From Prionace glauca (Eukaryota > Chordata > Chondrichthyes > Carcharhiniformes > Carcharhinidae), in contig CM075760.1 of assembly GCA_037974335.1 (NCBI GenBank), positions 7,251,432-7,315,431 of the forward strand: a stretch of 64,000 nucleotides of DNA. Reading direction: 5' to 3'. Below the pieces are notes generated by a model. The model made no database searches. It worked only from the letters and a program-made list of their open reading frames with translations, and was not told the origin of the DNA. Below, in pieces: positions 1 to 9,713 of the stretch; within the stretch, counting starts at the first letter, position 1, and every line of letters starts with the position of its first letter. Made by a program: the position numbers and the translations under genes.

Positions 1-285
1 CGTGAGGGCATGGAGACAAATGTTGGCCATTTTCCGGAGTTAGTCTTTGAGATAGGACGCAGATGCATTTTGGTTAACGTTGTGTTAACAGCGGTAGAGT
101 TTTCCATTCCAAGAGTTGCTCCAAACAGCTATAAAAATGGAATTTATATAAAATACAATATTCAGCAGCATGGAAAAAGAGCATTCGGGCTAACCCTTCG
201 TTATGCTATTGTTTTGCTTATATTAACAGTTCACAATCCAGGTCACAGATCTGATTCAGTGAGAGAAGGTGAGAGTGCCAATGCA

Positions 286-324
286 GGTTTTTGTACGGGC
301 TGACTGTGCCTCTGTAACAGTGTG
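286..324 (-). promoter_or_regulatory. V1 recombination signal (23-RSS)
   Basis: Heptamer CACACTG at 324-318, 23-bp spacer 317-295, nonamer ACAAAAACC at 294-286. It lies directly at the V coding end. A 23-bp spacer 3' of V is the rule for TCR and IgH V segments. Confidence 0.87.
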
Positions 325-754
325 GGGCTCAGCGCACAGTAATACACGGCAGAGTCAGAGACACGGACCCCGGTGATAGTTAAAGGAAATGTTTTCTTCT
401 CCTTGTCCAAATCAGCAGAAAACCGGGCTCGGAAATCTGGAGACGTTTCTCCGCTACCCGCACCATATTTCTTCAGTAAATATCTCGGAGCTTCACCGGG
501 GTACTGAACGTACCAGAAAAGACTTGGGGAAGCATATTCCGTAGTGTAATTACAATTCACTGTAACGTTCAATCTTTCCTGAACCGTTAATTCAGGCGGC
601 TGGGAAACTGAATTTTGGCCACTGATTCCTGCAATAAAATATAAAATGTGTAAGAAATCTGTGAACAAATATAACCATGATACACTGAGGATTTGAGTTC
701 AGACTCACCGGGCAGCATGGCCATTATTATCAGTAAAACACACAGGGGACACAT
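286..754 (-). CDS. TCR V gene segment V1 (copy A), intact
   Basis: Two-exon V gene read on the minus strand. The leader exon is 754-709 (MCPLCVLLIIMAMLP, donor GTGAGT) and the V exon is 628-325 after a TTGCAG acceptor. The V domain shows Cys23 in VNCNYTT, Trp41 in LFWYVQYP, a DSAVYYC end and CDR3 start CALSP. The coding end abuts a heptamer CACACTG (324-318), a 23-bp spacer and nonamer ACAAAAACC (294-286). The open frame continuing past the RSS is read-through and is not translated in a rearranged gene. It should encode the variable domain of a TCR chain (alpha/delta style) on the T-cell surface after V(D)J joining. No defect is visible; the heptamer differs from CACAGTG at position 5. Confidence 0.88.
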
Positions 755-809
755 CGTTCCTGATTGGACAGTAAGCAGCGAAACTGTTAAAATATGTTGC
801 TGCCTCGAG

Positions 810-913
810 TCTTATATCACAGAGTGAACTCAGATCTAAGGCAGCTTCAATTATTAGGAAACTGGGGCAGTTTCTCAGAGCTGCGATTGGTTCACCTCCC
901 TGAGCTGACATCA
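810..913 (-). promoter_or_regulatory. V1 promoter: CRE-like site and TATA-like box
   Basis: On the minus strand TGATGTCA (913-906; TGACATCA on plus) lies 152 bp upstream of the V1 ATG, and a GATATAAG TATA-like stretch lies at about 820-810. The paralogous V11 at 48774 keeps both at matching spacing (CRE-like at -154, TATAAAAC near -60), as does the copy-C V1. Conservation between inverted paralogues suggests a real core promoter; CRE-like decamers are known in mammalian TCR V promoters. Confidence 0.5.
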
Positions 914-920
914 ACTGCGA

Positions 921-1243
921 ATCATAAAATCCCTACAGTACAGACGGAGGCCATTCGTCCCATCGAATTTGCACCGGCCACAATTCCGCCCAGGCCCCAG
1001 TCCAGCAACCCCGTGTATTTTACTCTGCGTATCCCCTGACATTAGTGTCAATTTAGCGTGGCCAATCAATCTAACTTGAACATCTTTGGATTGTGGGAGG
1101 GAACAGGAGCACTCGAAGGAAACCCACGTAGACAAGGGAAGAACGTGCAAACTTCATACAGAAAGTGATCCGAAGCCTGAATTGATCCCGGTGCCTGACA
1201 CTGTGAGACAGCAGTGCTCACCACTGTGGCACCAGGCCGCCCC
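921..1243 (-). mobile_element. HE1-like tRNA SINE, near full length
   Basis: On the minus strand it has a tRNA-derived head (ggcgg..ctggtgccacagtggt), a central core with the stretch resembling gtgggtttcctcc, and a tail ending in ctgtagggattttatgatt. This is the commonest short repeat of the window, with over ten copies in both orientations. Family naming as elasmobranch HE1-type rests on the tRNA-like head and tail wording, not on a database search. Confidence 0.8.
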
Positions 1244-1456
1244 GTAACCACTGAACCAATCATAGTTGTTTCCAATCACATTCCTTCCCTGGCCGTAAAC
1301 GTATTTCTAAATTCCTTGCCCTCTCTTTACTCTCACCCACATAATCAGTTATTCTGCCTCATTAACCGCTTTCCTCAGAACTCACTCCATCAATCTTTCT
1401 TAAGGCGGATTTTTTTCCTAAATCAGGGTAAACATGAAATTCATTTAATCATTTAT

Positions 1457-1541
1457 GGGCGATAGGATGGCACAATGTTTAGCATTGCTGCCTCACAGCC
1501 CCAGGCATCCGGCTTCAATTCCAGCCTCGGGTCACTGCCTG
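1457..1541 (+). mobile_element. SINE 5' head fragment
   Basis: tRNA-like head of the same SINE family (gatggcacaatgtttagcattgctgcctcacag...), cut off at gtgtggagtt, where it joins a LINE 3' fragment without any gap. The chimeric joint is present in both large copies. Confidence 0.7.
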
Positions 1542-1770
1542 TGTGGAGTTTTTCACTCAGAGGGTGGTGAGTGAGTGGAATCGGTTGCCGTCAGTGATGG
1601 TAGAGGCGAACTCGCTGGGGTCTTTTAAGAGACTTCTGGATGAGTACGTGAGATTTAATGGGATTGAGAGTTATAGATAGGCCTGAGAGGTATGGATATG
1701 ATCGGCGCAACTTGTGGGCCGGAGGGCCTGTTTGTGCTGTAGTGTTCTATGTTCTATGATTGGATTTGAT
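1542..1770 (+). mobile_element. CR1-like LINE 3' end fragment
   Basis: Begins in the last codons of the reverse-transcriptase ORF region (ttcactcagagggtggtgag, the FTQRVV motif) and ends with gggcctgtttgtgctgtagtgttctatgttctatg, the tail of the same LINE family as the element at 5958-7624. Strongly 5' truncated. Confidence 0.8.
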
Positions 1771-1938
1771 CCGGGAATAATATGATCGCCAAGTGTGACA
1801 ATTCACAGTAGTGATAATGGGTGAGCTCTGCGGGGAATATCGTTAAGTTGTATTATCCCCTTCATTTTCTGCGCATTTTCGATTAGTTCCGACTCTTTTT
1901 TTTTCCTGACACAGAACACTTGATTATCGACCTGCTTT

Positions 1939-1977
1939 AGTTTTTGTATGAGGTCCATGGGAGCCTCATTCACTGTG
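1939..1977 (-). promoter_or_regulatory. V2 recombination signal (23-RSS), consensus
   Basis: Heptamer CACAGTG, spacer of exactly 23 bp (1970-1948), nonamer ACAAAAACT. Its copy-C partner has CATAGTG instead. Confidence 0.9.
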
Positions 1978-2450
1978 GGTCTCAGTGCACAGTAATACAC
2001 GGCGCTGTCTGTCATATTCAAACCTTTCATTGACAAGTGAAAAGTGCTTTGTGTCTTGTTGAGATTCCCGCTGAAATGCTCAAAGCCGGGAGCCGTCTCG
2101 TTAAACCCATAACTATCGGCTCTGAGCAGATACTGAGGAGCTCGGTGTGGATACTGGCGATACCAGAACAGGTAATGTTGTATAGCTGAACTGGATAGTG
2201 AGTAACTGCAGGGTATTGCTGAATCGTCACCCTCTGCTGCTCCAACTCTTGGTTTTGACTGGGAAACTGAGTCTCCATAGTTCATCTCTGAAAATAAATA
2301 TCGGATACAAAGCGAGTTAGGAGACAACAGTCACACAGGGCTGGGAAAGGGAAATTGTACAACGGTTGAAATATACTTTACAATATATGATCAGAATCAC
2401 TGACCTGGGATCAGAGCAATAACCAGGGTGAGGAACATTTTAACCGCCAT
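1939..2450 (-). CDS. TCR V gene segment V2 (copy A), intact
   Basis: Leader exon 2450-2405 (MAVKMFLTLVIALIP, donor GTCAGT) and V exon 2287-1978 after a TTTTCAG acceptor. The spliced start reads P-E-M-N-Y-G-D-S-V-S-Q. Cys23 in AIPCSYS, Trp41 in LFWYRQYP, DSAVYYC and CALRP are present, with a longer CDR1 (SLSSSAIQHY) than V1. Heptamer CACAGTG (1977-1971), 23-bp spacer and nonamer ACAAAAACT (1947-1939) are perfect or near-perfect. Looks fully competent as a TRA/TRD-type V. It lies in the same orientation as V1. Confidence 0.88.
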
Positions 2451-2635
2451 GGTTCCAATCTGAGCTCCAGAATTAGGGAGAGTGATCTCTGTCTGAACGG
2501 GACCTAGAATTTGAGAAATTGAAAGCGTTAGCGAGGTGTGATGCGATTGGCTGGGATTTATTTTCCTCGCCCATTTTTATATCTGCAAAAAGTCACTCAC
2601 TGCAGAAGGCGACTGTGATGTTTGGTAAGTGATCA

Positions 2636-2656
2636 GAGAGCGCCCTCCCGTGGACA
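2636..2656 (+). promoter_or_regulatory. CTCF-like motif upstream of V2
   Basis: The stretch gagcgccctcccgtggac resembles the reverse form of the CTCF core (agcgccctctggtggc) with a few mismatches. It lies ~190 bp upstream of the V2 ATG and is kept in copy C (near 53048). Weak by itself; notable because a second, opposite-facing CTCF-like core lies ~460 bp away at 3102. Confidence 0.35.
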
Positions 2657-2884
2657 GTGCAACAATATTAGGACAGACGCAGGACAAAGAGCCCAGATAT
2701 GTATATAGTCTGAGAAAGAAAAAGACCTAGAAATATCTGGTACATGTACAATACGAGGAAGAGGAAATATCCGTTCCACATCCACACCATTAATACCCCT
2801 TTGGGTTTTAAGGCTTCAAGAAAGTTATCTCTCGATGTTCGAAATTCAGTAGATACAAATCCAGCATCAGTACCCATCTGCTCA

Positions 2885-3075
2885 TCCAGAAAACCCGTTC
2901 ATACCTGGTAATACCGTAGCAAACCTTCTCTGGGCATTTTCTGTTGTTTTGCACAAAGGAAACCAAACGGTACTTCTAAATATCGCCGGAACCCTCCTCT
3001 CCGACAGCGCCGTGTATTTCTGTGCCATTGGAGCCCACACTGGTGCAGAGATACAGCGAACCCCGGACAAAAACC
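2885..3075 (+). pseudogene. V relic (FR3-CDR3 plus RSS), copy A
   Basis: Only the 3' part of a V exon remains. On the plus strand it reads FSVVLHKGNQTVLLNIAG, then LLSDSAVYFCA, followed by heptamer CACACTG (3036-3042), a 24-bp spacer and nonamer ACAAAAACC (3067-3075). No leader, FR1 or CDR1 is visible upstream. One extra base near CDR3 distinguishes it from copy C. The RSS looks usable although the gene is truncated. The residues differ from V1/V2, so it belongs to another V family, closest to the relic at 37.1 kb. Confidence 0.75.
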
Positions 3076-3101
3076 CCAGACTGGGAGTTCCAGTCAGTGA
3101 T

Positions 3102-3114
3102 CAGCAGAGGGCGC
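3102..3114 (+). promoter_or_regulatory. CTCF-like core just downstream of a V relic RSS
   Basis: CAGCAGAGGGCGC matches the CTCF core consensus closely and begins 27 bp after the nonamer of the V relic. The same arrangement occurs at the relic at 37.1 kb and in copy C near 53511. Binding is inferred from sequence only. Confidence 0.5.
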
Positions 3115-3603
3115 GCCCGCACTGATAAACAGAAACAGTTATTTCGGCTGAGAGTTCAGGCTGTTACTAAAATAACACAGCACAACATTCAACATGAGCC
3201 GGTGAGCAGTAACAGAGGAATTGCATTAGGTTTGTTCTAACTATCATTTATACTGCAAATCAATTTATTACGCCCTCACTCACGTTTTGTATTTTCATGA
3301 TATTTTCCTGTCTATCTGAATTAATGAGCAAAACATTCTCAATCTCTACTCTCTGTGTCCCATTTATCACAGCTGGTGCATAGTATCTATATGATTAGAA
3401 CGTGTTGTTGGTTGAGACACAGTTTGTAGAAAATGAATACATTTCACAATGTACCGATTACACTCTTTAGTTAAATCGAAGATTATTTTCCTTTCGACTG
3501 AGTGTTCAGCTCTGTTTCTGTTGCCGCCTGTTCTTTTGCCTCTCTTTGTCTCCCTCTGTAGTATGTCTACAGATCTGCACTGTTCCCGTCTAGTTTATAC
3601 TTT

Positions 3604-3901
3604 ATTTACTTACTGTCACACGTGTGCTTACATTAACACTGCAATGAAGTTACTGTGAAAATGTCCTCGTCGCCACACTCTGGTACCTGTTTGGGTACAT
3701 TGAGGGAGAATTTAGCACGGCCAATGCAACTAACCAGCACGTTTTTGAACTGTGGGAGGAAACCGGAGCACCCGGAGAAAACCACACAGACACGGGGAGA
3801 AGGTGCAGACTCCACACCGACAGTGATCCGAGGTTCAGATTGAGCCCGGCTCGCTGCCGCTGTGATGCATCAGTGCTAACCAATGCGCCATGGTGCCGCT
3901 C
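3604..3901 (-). mobile_element. SINE, second tail type
   Basis: Minus-strand tRNA-like head with a core as in the HE1-like SINE, but its tail (cattaacactgcaatgaagttactgtgaaaa on plus) differs from the ctgtagggattctatgatt tail. A same-type copy in opposite orientation lies at 41068-41325. Two tail types imply at least two SINE subfamilies. Confidence 0.7.
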
Positions 3902-4220
3902 TGACCCGTTTGATTCACCGTATCATCATCCATTTCCCTTGCTGTCCCCGTCTCTCCCTCATTTATCTCAATGTCGGTCTACTATTTATCTCCCTGTCAT
4001 TGCCTCATTTCTGTCATTTTCTTTCCTCGTGTTTATCTCTCCGCATCTCCACCTGTTCCTTTCTACCTATCTTTCTTCTTCTATCACTATGCCGGCCTTT
4101 GATTCAATCACTACCTTTCCATTCGTTTATCTCCATTTCTTAGCTTGTATGTTTCTTTGTTGCTGCATTTGTGTCTCTCAGGGGATCTGCATCCAAATCC
4201 ATATATTGTTTTATTCATAG
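3902..4220. other. Pyrimidine-rich tract
   Basis: About 300 bp of strongly C+T-rich plus strand (ctcc/tttct/tctcc runs) with no convincing gene. Open frames here are compositional. A looser match with the same ttgattcac..ttcatttgtttatct wording occurs at 47860-48250, upstream of V11. Confidence 0.6.
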
Positions 4221-4402
4221 TCACAACCCTAGGAAATCTATCGTTCAGAAAGAAGGGTTCAGTGTGAACAGGTCACGCACATGACAATGAGATTAATGTT
4301 CTTGAGAAACCGTCACAAGCCGACATAAAGGATAACAAAAACATTCAACGTGAGAGATTTAAACCGATCAAGTAAAACTGCAACCATCCGGGGACTCTGG
4401 GT

Positions 4403-4732
4403 TTGTATTCGAAGGAGATTAGAGGGATGAAGGGGGACCTCTTTGAAACTTATAGAATACTGAAAGGCCTGGATATAGTGGGTGCGAGGAAGATGTTTCC
4501 ATTAGTAAGAGAGACGAGCGCACAGCCTCAGAGTAAAATGACGGCCCGTTTGAATCTAGATATAGAGGAATTTCTTCAGCCAGAGGGTGGTGAATCTGCG
4601 GAATTCCTTTCCTCAGAAAGCTGTGGAGGCTCGGTCATTGAGTTTATTCAAGACAGAGATCGACAGGTTCCTGATTGGTGAAGGGATCAAAGATTATGGT
4701 GACGGGGTGGGAGAATGGGGTTGAGAAACCCC
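4403..4732 (+). mobile_element. LINE 3' fragment
   Basis: Encodes remnants of the RT C-terminal region (YSKEIRGMKGDLFETYRILKGLD...) and the FTQ-type 3' motif followed by the gggtgggagaatgggg 3' UTR. A shorter match starts copy B at 24706. Degenerate and 5' truncated. Confidence 0.7.
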
Positions 4733-5262
4733 ACAGGGGCGTCACTGTGGCACAGTGATTAACATCGCTGCCTCACAGCGCCAGGGACCCGGGTCCGATT
4801 TCAGTCTCGGGTGACTGTCTGTACGGAGATTCTCCCCATGTCTGCGTGGGTTTCGTCCAGGTGCTCTGGTTTCCTCTCACAGTCCGAAAATATGCGGGTT
4901 AGGTTGGTTGGCAATGACAAGTTGACCCGAGCGACAGGGAGTTAGCAGGGGAAATATGTGGCGCTACTGGGATGGAGCCTGGGTGGGGTTGAATCGTTGG
5001 ATAGAACCCTACAGTGCAGAAGGAGGACACTTGGCCTATGAAGCCTGCACCGGCAACAATCCCACCCAGGTCCTGTGCTAGCCCCATAACCCCACATATT
5101 TAGCTCCTAATTCTCCTGACATTAAGGGGTAATTTAGCGTGGCCAATCAACCTAACCCGAACATCTTTGTCGTGCTCGGTTCAGGATTGAGGAAGGTTCA
5201 GACTCGATGGGCCGAATGGCCTCCTTGTGAACTGTAGTGATGTTATGATTCTGTAGGGATTT
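4733..5262. mobile_element. SINE pair, one inserted in another
   Basis: A plus-strand SINE runs 4738 to about 5000 and resumes at about 5178-5262 (cagactcgatgggccgaatggcc..tatgattctgtaggg). Between them, about 5001-5168, lies the 3' half of a second SINE in minus orientation. The same nested structure is present in copies B (24823-25350) and C (55141-55670), so it predates all three copies. Confidence 0.75.
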
Positions 5263-5342
5263 TAAACATTTCGGCCATGATTGAATGGTGCAATGGACAG
5301 GATGGGCCGAATGGCCTAACTCTGCTCCGATATCTTATCAGC
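5263..5342 (+). mobile_element. LINE 3' tail remnant
   Basis: The wording cggccatgattgaatggtg...gggccgaatggcctaactctgctccgatatctta is the terminal part of the CR1-like family that ends in TTCTTATG repeats. Present also in B and C. Confidence 0.6.
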
Positions 5343-5513
5343 GAAGCTGATTCTTCCCTCACACCACACACTCAGTGACTACCTCCACTTTCAGACATTT
5401 AATACAGTTGGTTAAAGAGCTTCAGCCCATCACTGAAACTCATTGAAATCTTATCTCAATCTGTGACGGGTAGATTGTAAATTGTTGATTGGACCGGAAG
5501 TTTGAGATCAGAA

Positions 5514-5523
5514 AGTGACGTTA
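5514..5523 (+). promoter_or_regulatory. CRE/decamer-like element upstream of V4
   Basis: AGTGACGTTA resembles the AGTGAYRTCA decamer of TCR V promoters and lies ~71 bp upstream of the V4 ATG. Copy C is identical; copy B has AGTGACTGTA. Confidence 0.4.
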
Positions 5524-5957
5524 AAAACAGATTTTGTTCCGGCAGAGCTTGGAGTTTTAAAGGTTAGTCACAGCCCCGGGCTCTGCAGCCGCCATGGAGT
5601 TCCTCACTATCTGCATTGTGTTCGGGCTGTTTCTTATCAGTAAGGATGACTCCAATCTGGTTAAATGTTATCGCGATCTGAAACATTAACTCTGCTTCTC
5701 TGCAGTGATGTTTCCTGTCGATGCTGAGTAATTCCGCCTTTATTTATTTTTACTTCATCATTCCAGTTCTGTCGCTTGGAGTGTAAAGTGTTAATATCAT
5801 TTCAGCAGCACATCCAACATATCATTCTTTTTTTCTTCTTCTTGAACACGTTCCAGATCCGAGTGATGGAGATTCTGTTTCTCAGCCTCAGTCTTTAAAG
5901 AGGAGAGAAGGTGAAACGGTGACTATCGGATGTACCTACAGCACTTCGGTGTTCACG

Positions 5958-7624
5958 CAAGGGGACAGGAATGTAGCTGAGGAGGACACTGGGGGGCAGG
6001 GGTGTGAAATAGATAGTATTGCAGTTGATACGGGGGATGTGCTGGATATTTTAGAGGGATTGAAAATAGATAAGTCCCCTGGTCCAGATGGGATTTACCC
6101 TAGGATTCTTTGGGAGGCAAGAGGGGTGATTGCGGAGCCTCTGGCTCTGATCTTCAGATCGTCGTTAGTCTCTGGTATAGTACCAGAAGATTGGAGGACA
6201 GCAAATGTTGTCCCATTGTTTAAGAAGGGGAGAAGGGACTTCCCTGGGAATTATAGACCGGTGAGTCTTACTTCTGTGGTGGGTAAGGTTTTGGAAAGGA
6301 TTATTAGAGGCAGGATTTATAGTTATTTGGAAAGTAATGAGTTGATTAGAGACAGTCAGCATGGTTTTGTAGCGGGTAGGTCATGCCTTACTAACCTTAT
6401 TGAGTTCTTTGAGAAAGTGACCAAGGAGGTGGATAGGGGTAAGGCAGTTGATGTGGTGTATATGGATTTTAGCAAGGCGTTTGATAAGGTTCACCATGGT
6501 AGGCTTCTGCAGAAAATGCAGATGTATGGGATTGGGGGTGATCTAGGTAATTGGATCAGGAATTGGCTAGCAGATAGGAGACAGAGAGTGGTGGTTGATG
6601 GGAAATATTCGTCATGGAGTTCGGTTACAAGTGGTGTGCCTCAGGGATCTGTTTTGGGGCCACTGCTGTTTGTAATTTTTATTAATGATCTGGATGAGGG
6701 TATAGTTGGGTGGATTAGTAAGTTTGCTGATGACACCAAAGTCGGAGGTGTGGTAGATTGTGAGGAAGGGTGTCATAGTTTGCAGGATGACTTAGAAAGG
6801 TTGCAGAGCTGGGCTGAGAGGTGGCGGATGGAGTTTAATGTGGAGAAGTGTGAGGTAATTCATTTCGGTAGGAATAACAGATGTGTTGAGTATAGTGCTA
6901 ACGGGAGGACTTTGAATAGTGTGGAGGAGCAGAGGGATCTAGGTGTATGTGTACATAGATCCCTGAAAGTTGGGAATCAAGTAGATAAGGTTGTTAAGAA
7001 GGCATACGGAGTTTTGGCGTTTATTGGTAGGGGGATTGAATTTAGGAGTCGCAGCGTCATGATGCAACTGTACACATCTCTGGTGCGGCCGCACTTGGAG
7101 TTTTGTGTGCAGTTCTGGTCCCCACATTACAGGAAGGATGTAGAGGCTTTGGAGAGGGTGCAGAGGAGGTTTACCAGGATGTTGCCTGGTATGGAGGGGA
7201 GATCCTATGAGGAGAGATTGAGAGATTTGGGGTTGTTTTCGCTGGAAAGAAGGCGGCTAAGAGGGGATCTCATTGAAACATATAAGATGATTAGAGGTTT
7301 AGACAGGGTAGATAGTGATAGCCTTTTTCCTAGGATGGAGAAAGCTAGCACGAGGGGGCACGATTTTAAATTAAGGGGGGGTAGTTATAGGACAGATGTC
7401 AGGGGTAGGTTCTTTACCCAGAGGGTGGTGAGGGACTGGAATGCCCTGCCAGCTGCAGTTGTAAATGCACCTAGTTTGGGGGCGTTTAAAAGATCTGTGG
7501 ATAGGTATATGGATGAAAAGGGATTGGTTTAGGCTAGTGGGTCATTGTTTTGTAACTGGTCGGCGCAACATCGTGGGCCGAAGGGCCTGTTCTGCGCTGT
7601 AATGTTCTATGTTCTATGTTCTAT
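5958..7624 (+). mobile_element. CR1-like LINE with open RT frame, inside V4
   Basis: Non-LTR element lacking its 5' endonuclease part. The frame ending at 7532 encodes the reverse-transcriptase domain: SPGPDGI, NYRPVSLTSVVGKVLE, YMDFSKAFDKV, GVPQGSVLGPLLF and the catalytic FADD near 6723-6734, then the C-terminal region to DRYMDEKGLV. The 3' UTR (cgtgggccgaagggcctg..gctgtaatg) ends in TTCTATG repeats. Flanking GTTCACG at 5951-5957 and 7625-7631 looks like a 7-bp target duplication. Because the upstream V frame joins in phase, leader plus FR1 plus RT form one open frame after splicing. Confidence 0.9.
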
Positions 7625-7849
7625 GTTCACGACAGCAAGTGACTACATCTTATATTGGTACAGACAGCAACCACAGAAAGATTTGCAGTTCATTATATTG
7701 AAAAGGTCCTGGAATACAGAAGAAGACAGAGGGGAAGGTTTTGGATCCCGTTTCTCTGCTGAACTCCAGACCTCGACTAAATTAACTACTTTAACCATCT
7801 CGAGCCTGGAGCTGACTGACGCTGGCCGCTATTACTGCGCTTTCAGACT

Positions 7850-7888
7850 CACAGTGATAGAAATCAGTCTCACCCCCGTACAAAAACT
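7850..7888 (+). promoter_or_regulatory. V4 recombination signal (23-RSS)
   Basis: CACAGTG, 23-bp spacer 7857-7879, ACAAAAACT. Consensus quality despite the broken gene. Confidence 0.88.
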
Positions 7889-9069
7889 GCTTTTCAGCTA
7901 ATATTGGGTGCTCCAGGCTGTTGAGGTTTGTGTGGAGAATCGCAGAAAGTAACAGTCAGATTGAACAGCGGCGATGTCAGCCGCTCAGACACAACCCAGA
8001 GGAAGCCACATTAACCTCGGATCAAACTGTCACCCAATTCAATCCAGGATCGGCTGAGACAACACACATCAGAATCCCATCAGACTGAAAGGTTAATCAG
8101 CGAAAGAGAGAAAGAGCAGCTACCAGTTAAAGAGTTTGTGTTTCGTTTCCAATTGTTATTTTCTTCAATTCAGGCTTGTCTGGGAAGATCAGTTTCACCA
8201 AATAAAGGTTCCTCAGATTTAAAAATGTTTCAAAGCTGCCTGACAGCAGCTCATGGATTCCGGAGCTGTGAGATTTAACCCGGGAATGGGACGATAGAAA
8301 AGGGGGCGGGGCGGTAGGGGATATCTCCGGCTGACAAAGAGAGTGATGAAGATGAGTTTGAGGAAGTGAACACAAGATAGAACAGGTGGGGAAAAATGTA
8401 TGTCTAAAAACTGTTCAATCTGAGAACCGAGAAATAAGCAGCGATCAAAATAGTGCAGCAGGTCAAAGAATGTGACTGTAAGGTAGGGTCTGAGCAAGAT
8501 ACAAATGTAAACTGGTGATAACTTGAAAGATATGTTTTCCTATCCCTGTGCATACTTCCTGTTAAAAACCTGAGCAATGTTCCTATGCAGGTGAGTGTGG
8601 CCCAGTCTTTGCATCAGCTCAACGGCTCCCTATATTCAATGCTGCAATATCTGTGACGTTTAGCCATGGAGCTGTTTTAGGAATCCTTCAGTGGATCAGC
8701 CCTGTCATTGTCTGGTTCCTCTGCTTAATATCTACGAAATTTCAAACACGAGGTGGCTGAATGAGACCTCTGTAGAGCATCGGCTCAGTGCTCGCTAACT
8801 CTCAATGTCTAAACATTTGATCAACTGTGCTATGCAGGCAAGTATATCCTTACCCCCTAAGCTGTACACTTCCTATATCACCCAATGCGCCTATACACTT
8901 TGAGAGAGCTATAAAAGTCATTGACATAGGCAGGGGTGAGATTGAGCGGAATGATACGGAAACAATCCAACTGAGGGACAAAGATGAATGCGGCCTGAGA
9001 GCAGTGATTGATACAGAGACACACCAAGGAAGGGCATTGCTGCAGATGAGTATTTATAAATACAAACAT
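7889..9069. other. Intergenic block downstream of V4
   Basis: Unique-looking sequence shared with copies B (26409-27585) and C (58305-59490). It contains short open frames on both strands that change mostly non-synonymously between copies, so I do not call genes. No RNA gene or known repeat recognised. Confidence 0.6.
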
Positions 9070-9262
9070 ACATTAGAGGAGGCTGTGGTGCAGTGGTATT
9101 TTAAATGGGCGAATCCCTACTTTGAAACAGTGATACCTTGTTATAGATTTACCCAGAAGACGAAATATCCTCTTCACACCGACCTTGTCAAGACCCCTTT
9201 GTATTTTATACATATCAATCAAGTAGCCTACTCTTACTCTGAATTCCAGTGGCTATAACTTT
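9070..9262 (-). mobile_element. Old antisense LINE relic
   Basis: The minus strand reads like a decayed RT C-terminal region (LEFR..VGYLIDMYKIQRGLDKV.., compare LEFRRMRGDLIETYKMIRGLDRV in the younger LINEs). Present in all three copies. It explains much of an overlapping plus-strand open frame (8827-9258). Confidence 0.65.
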
Positions 9263-9626
9263 GTCTCTCTAACCTTTCCTCATGAAATAATTCGGCCTTA
9301 AAAACAAAGCTTGAATGCCAGAAATTTACACGGATACACAGAATGGAAGACTAAAACTTAATGAAACTCAAGGTTACACACACACAAACTGAGAACTGCT
9401 CACTGTTACCATGGAACCCGATATATAGGGAATCTGGGGATTCTGAAGAGAATGAGGCGAAAAAAATAGGAAATAACATCAAATAAAGAGGTAACAATGA
9501 ACAGACAAGGCAACAGGGGAAAAAGAATGCAGTTAATGGCAAAACAAGAAACGTTATGAAATAGTAAAATTTAGATAGCTGAATGACAAGAAATGATGAT
9601 CATCCTCAGATTTTGCTTTTATTCTG

Positions 9627-9713
9627 TCTAAAATGCGGGGATCCAAACTGCACACACTATTCCAAATGTGGTCTCAACAAAACCCTGAATTACTGTAACA
9701 AGACTTCAAACAT
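9627..9713 (-). mobile_element. Short LINE RT relic
   Basis: Plus-strand wording aaactgcacacactattccaaatgtggtctcaacaaaaccctg is the reverse complement of a typical LINE RT stretch (LEYCVQFW region). Only ~90 bp. Absent from copy B, which has other sequence here. Confidence 0.5.

Larger units (their letters stand above)
5594..7888 (+). pseudogene. TCR V gene V4 (copy A), V exon split by a LINE
   Basis: Leader exon 5594-5639 (MEFLTICIVFGLFLI, 46 nt, donor GTAAGG). The V exon starts at 5857 after TTCCAG and reads NPSDGDSVSQPQSLKRREGE then TVTIGCTYSTS, up to about 5957. A 1.67-kb LINE then interrupts CDR1. The exon resumes at 7625 with ASDYILYWYRQQP and ends LTDAGRYYCAFR at 7849. Heptamer CACAGTG (7850-7856), 23-bp spacer and nonamer ACAAAAACT (7880-7888) are intact. 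The uninterrupted relative is V6 in copy B. It cannot make a normal V domain. The RSS could still recombine. Confidence 0.88.

Noticed and set aside
243-318. C-terminal extensions of V frames beyond CALSP/CALRP (..PTLLQRHSQPVQK..)
   Set aside because: These residues are translated RSS: heptamer, spacer and nonamer. They are lost on V(D)J joining.
3840-4220. 126-residue frame, also at 54160
   Set aside because: Produced by a pyrimidine-rich tract; low-complexity Ser/Leu/Phe product with a SINE in its 5' part.
8127-8497. Minus-strand frames conserved in A, B and C (MCSLPQ.. and MLRPYLTV..)
   Set aside because: Overlapping frames on one strand, no known motif, frame-changing indels between copies.
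8827-9258. 143-146-residue open frame conserved in all three copies (8827, 27342, 59245)
   Set aside because: Most differences between copies change the residue, there is no known domain, and its 3' half is antisense to an old LINE RT relic. It looks like a chance frame.
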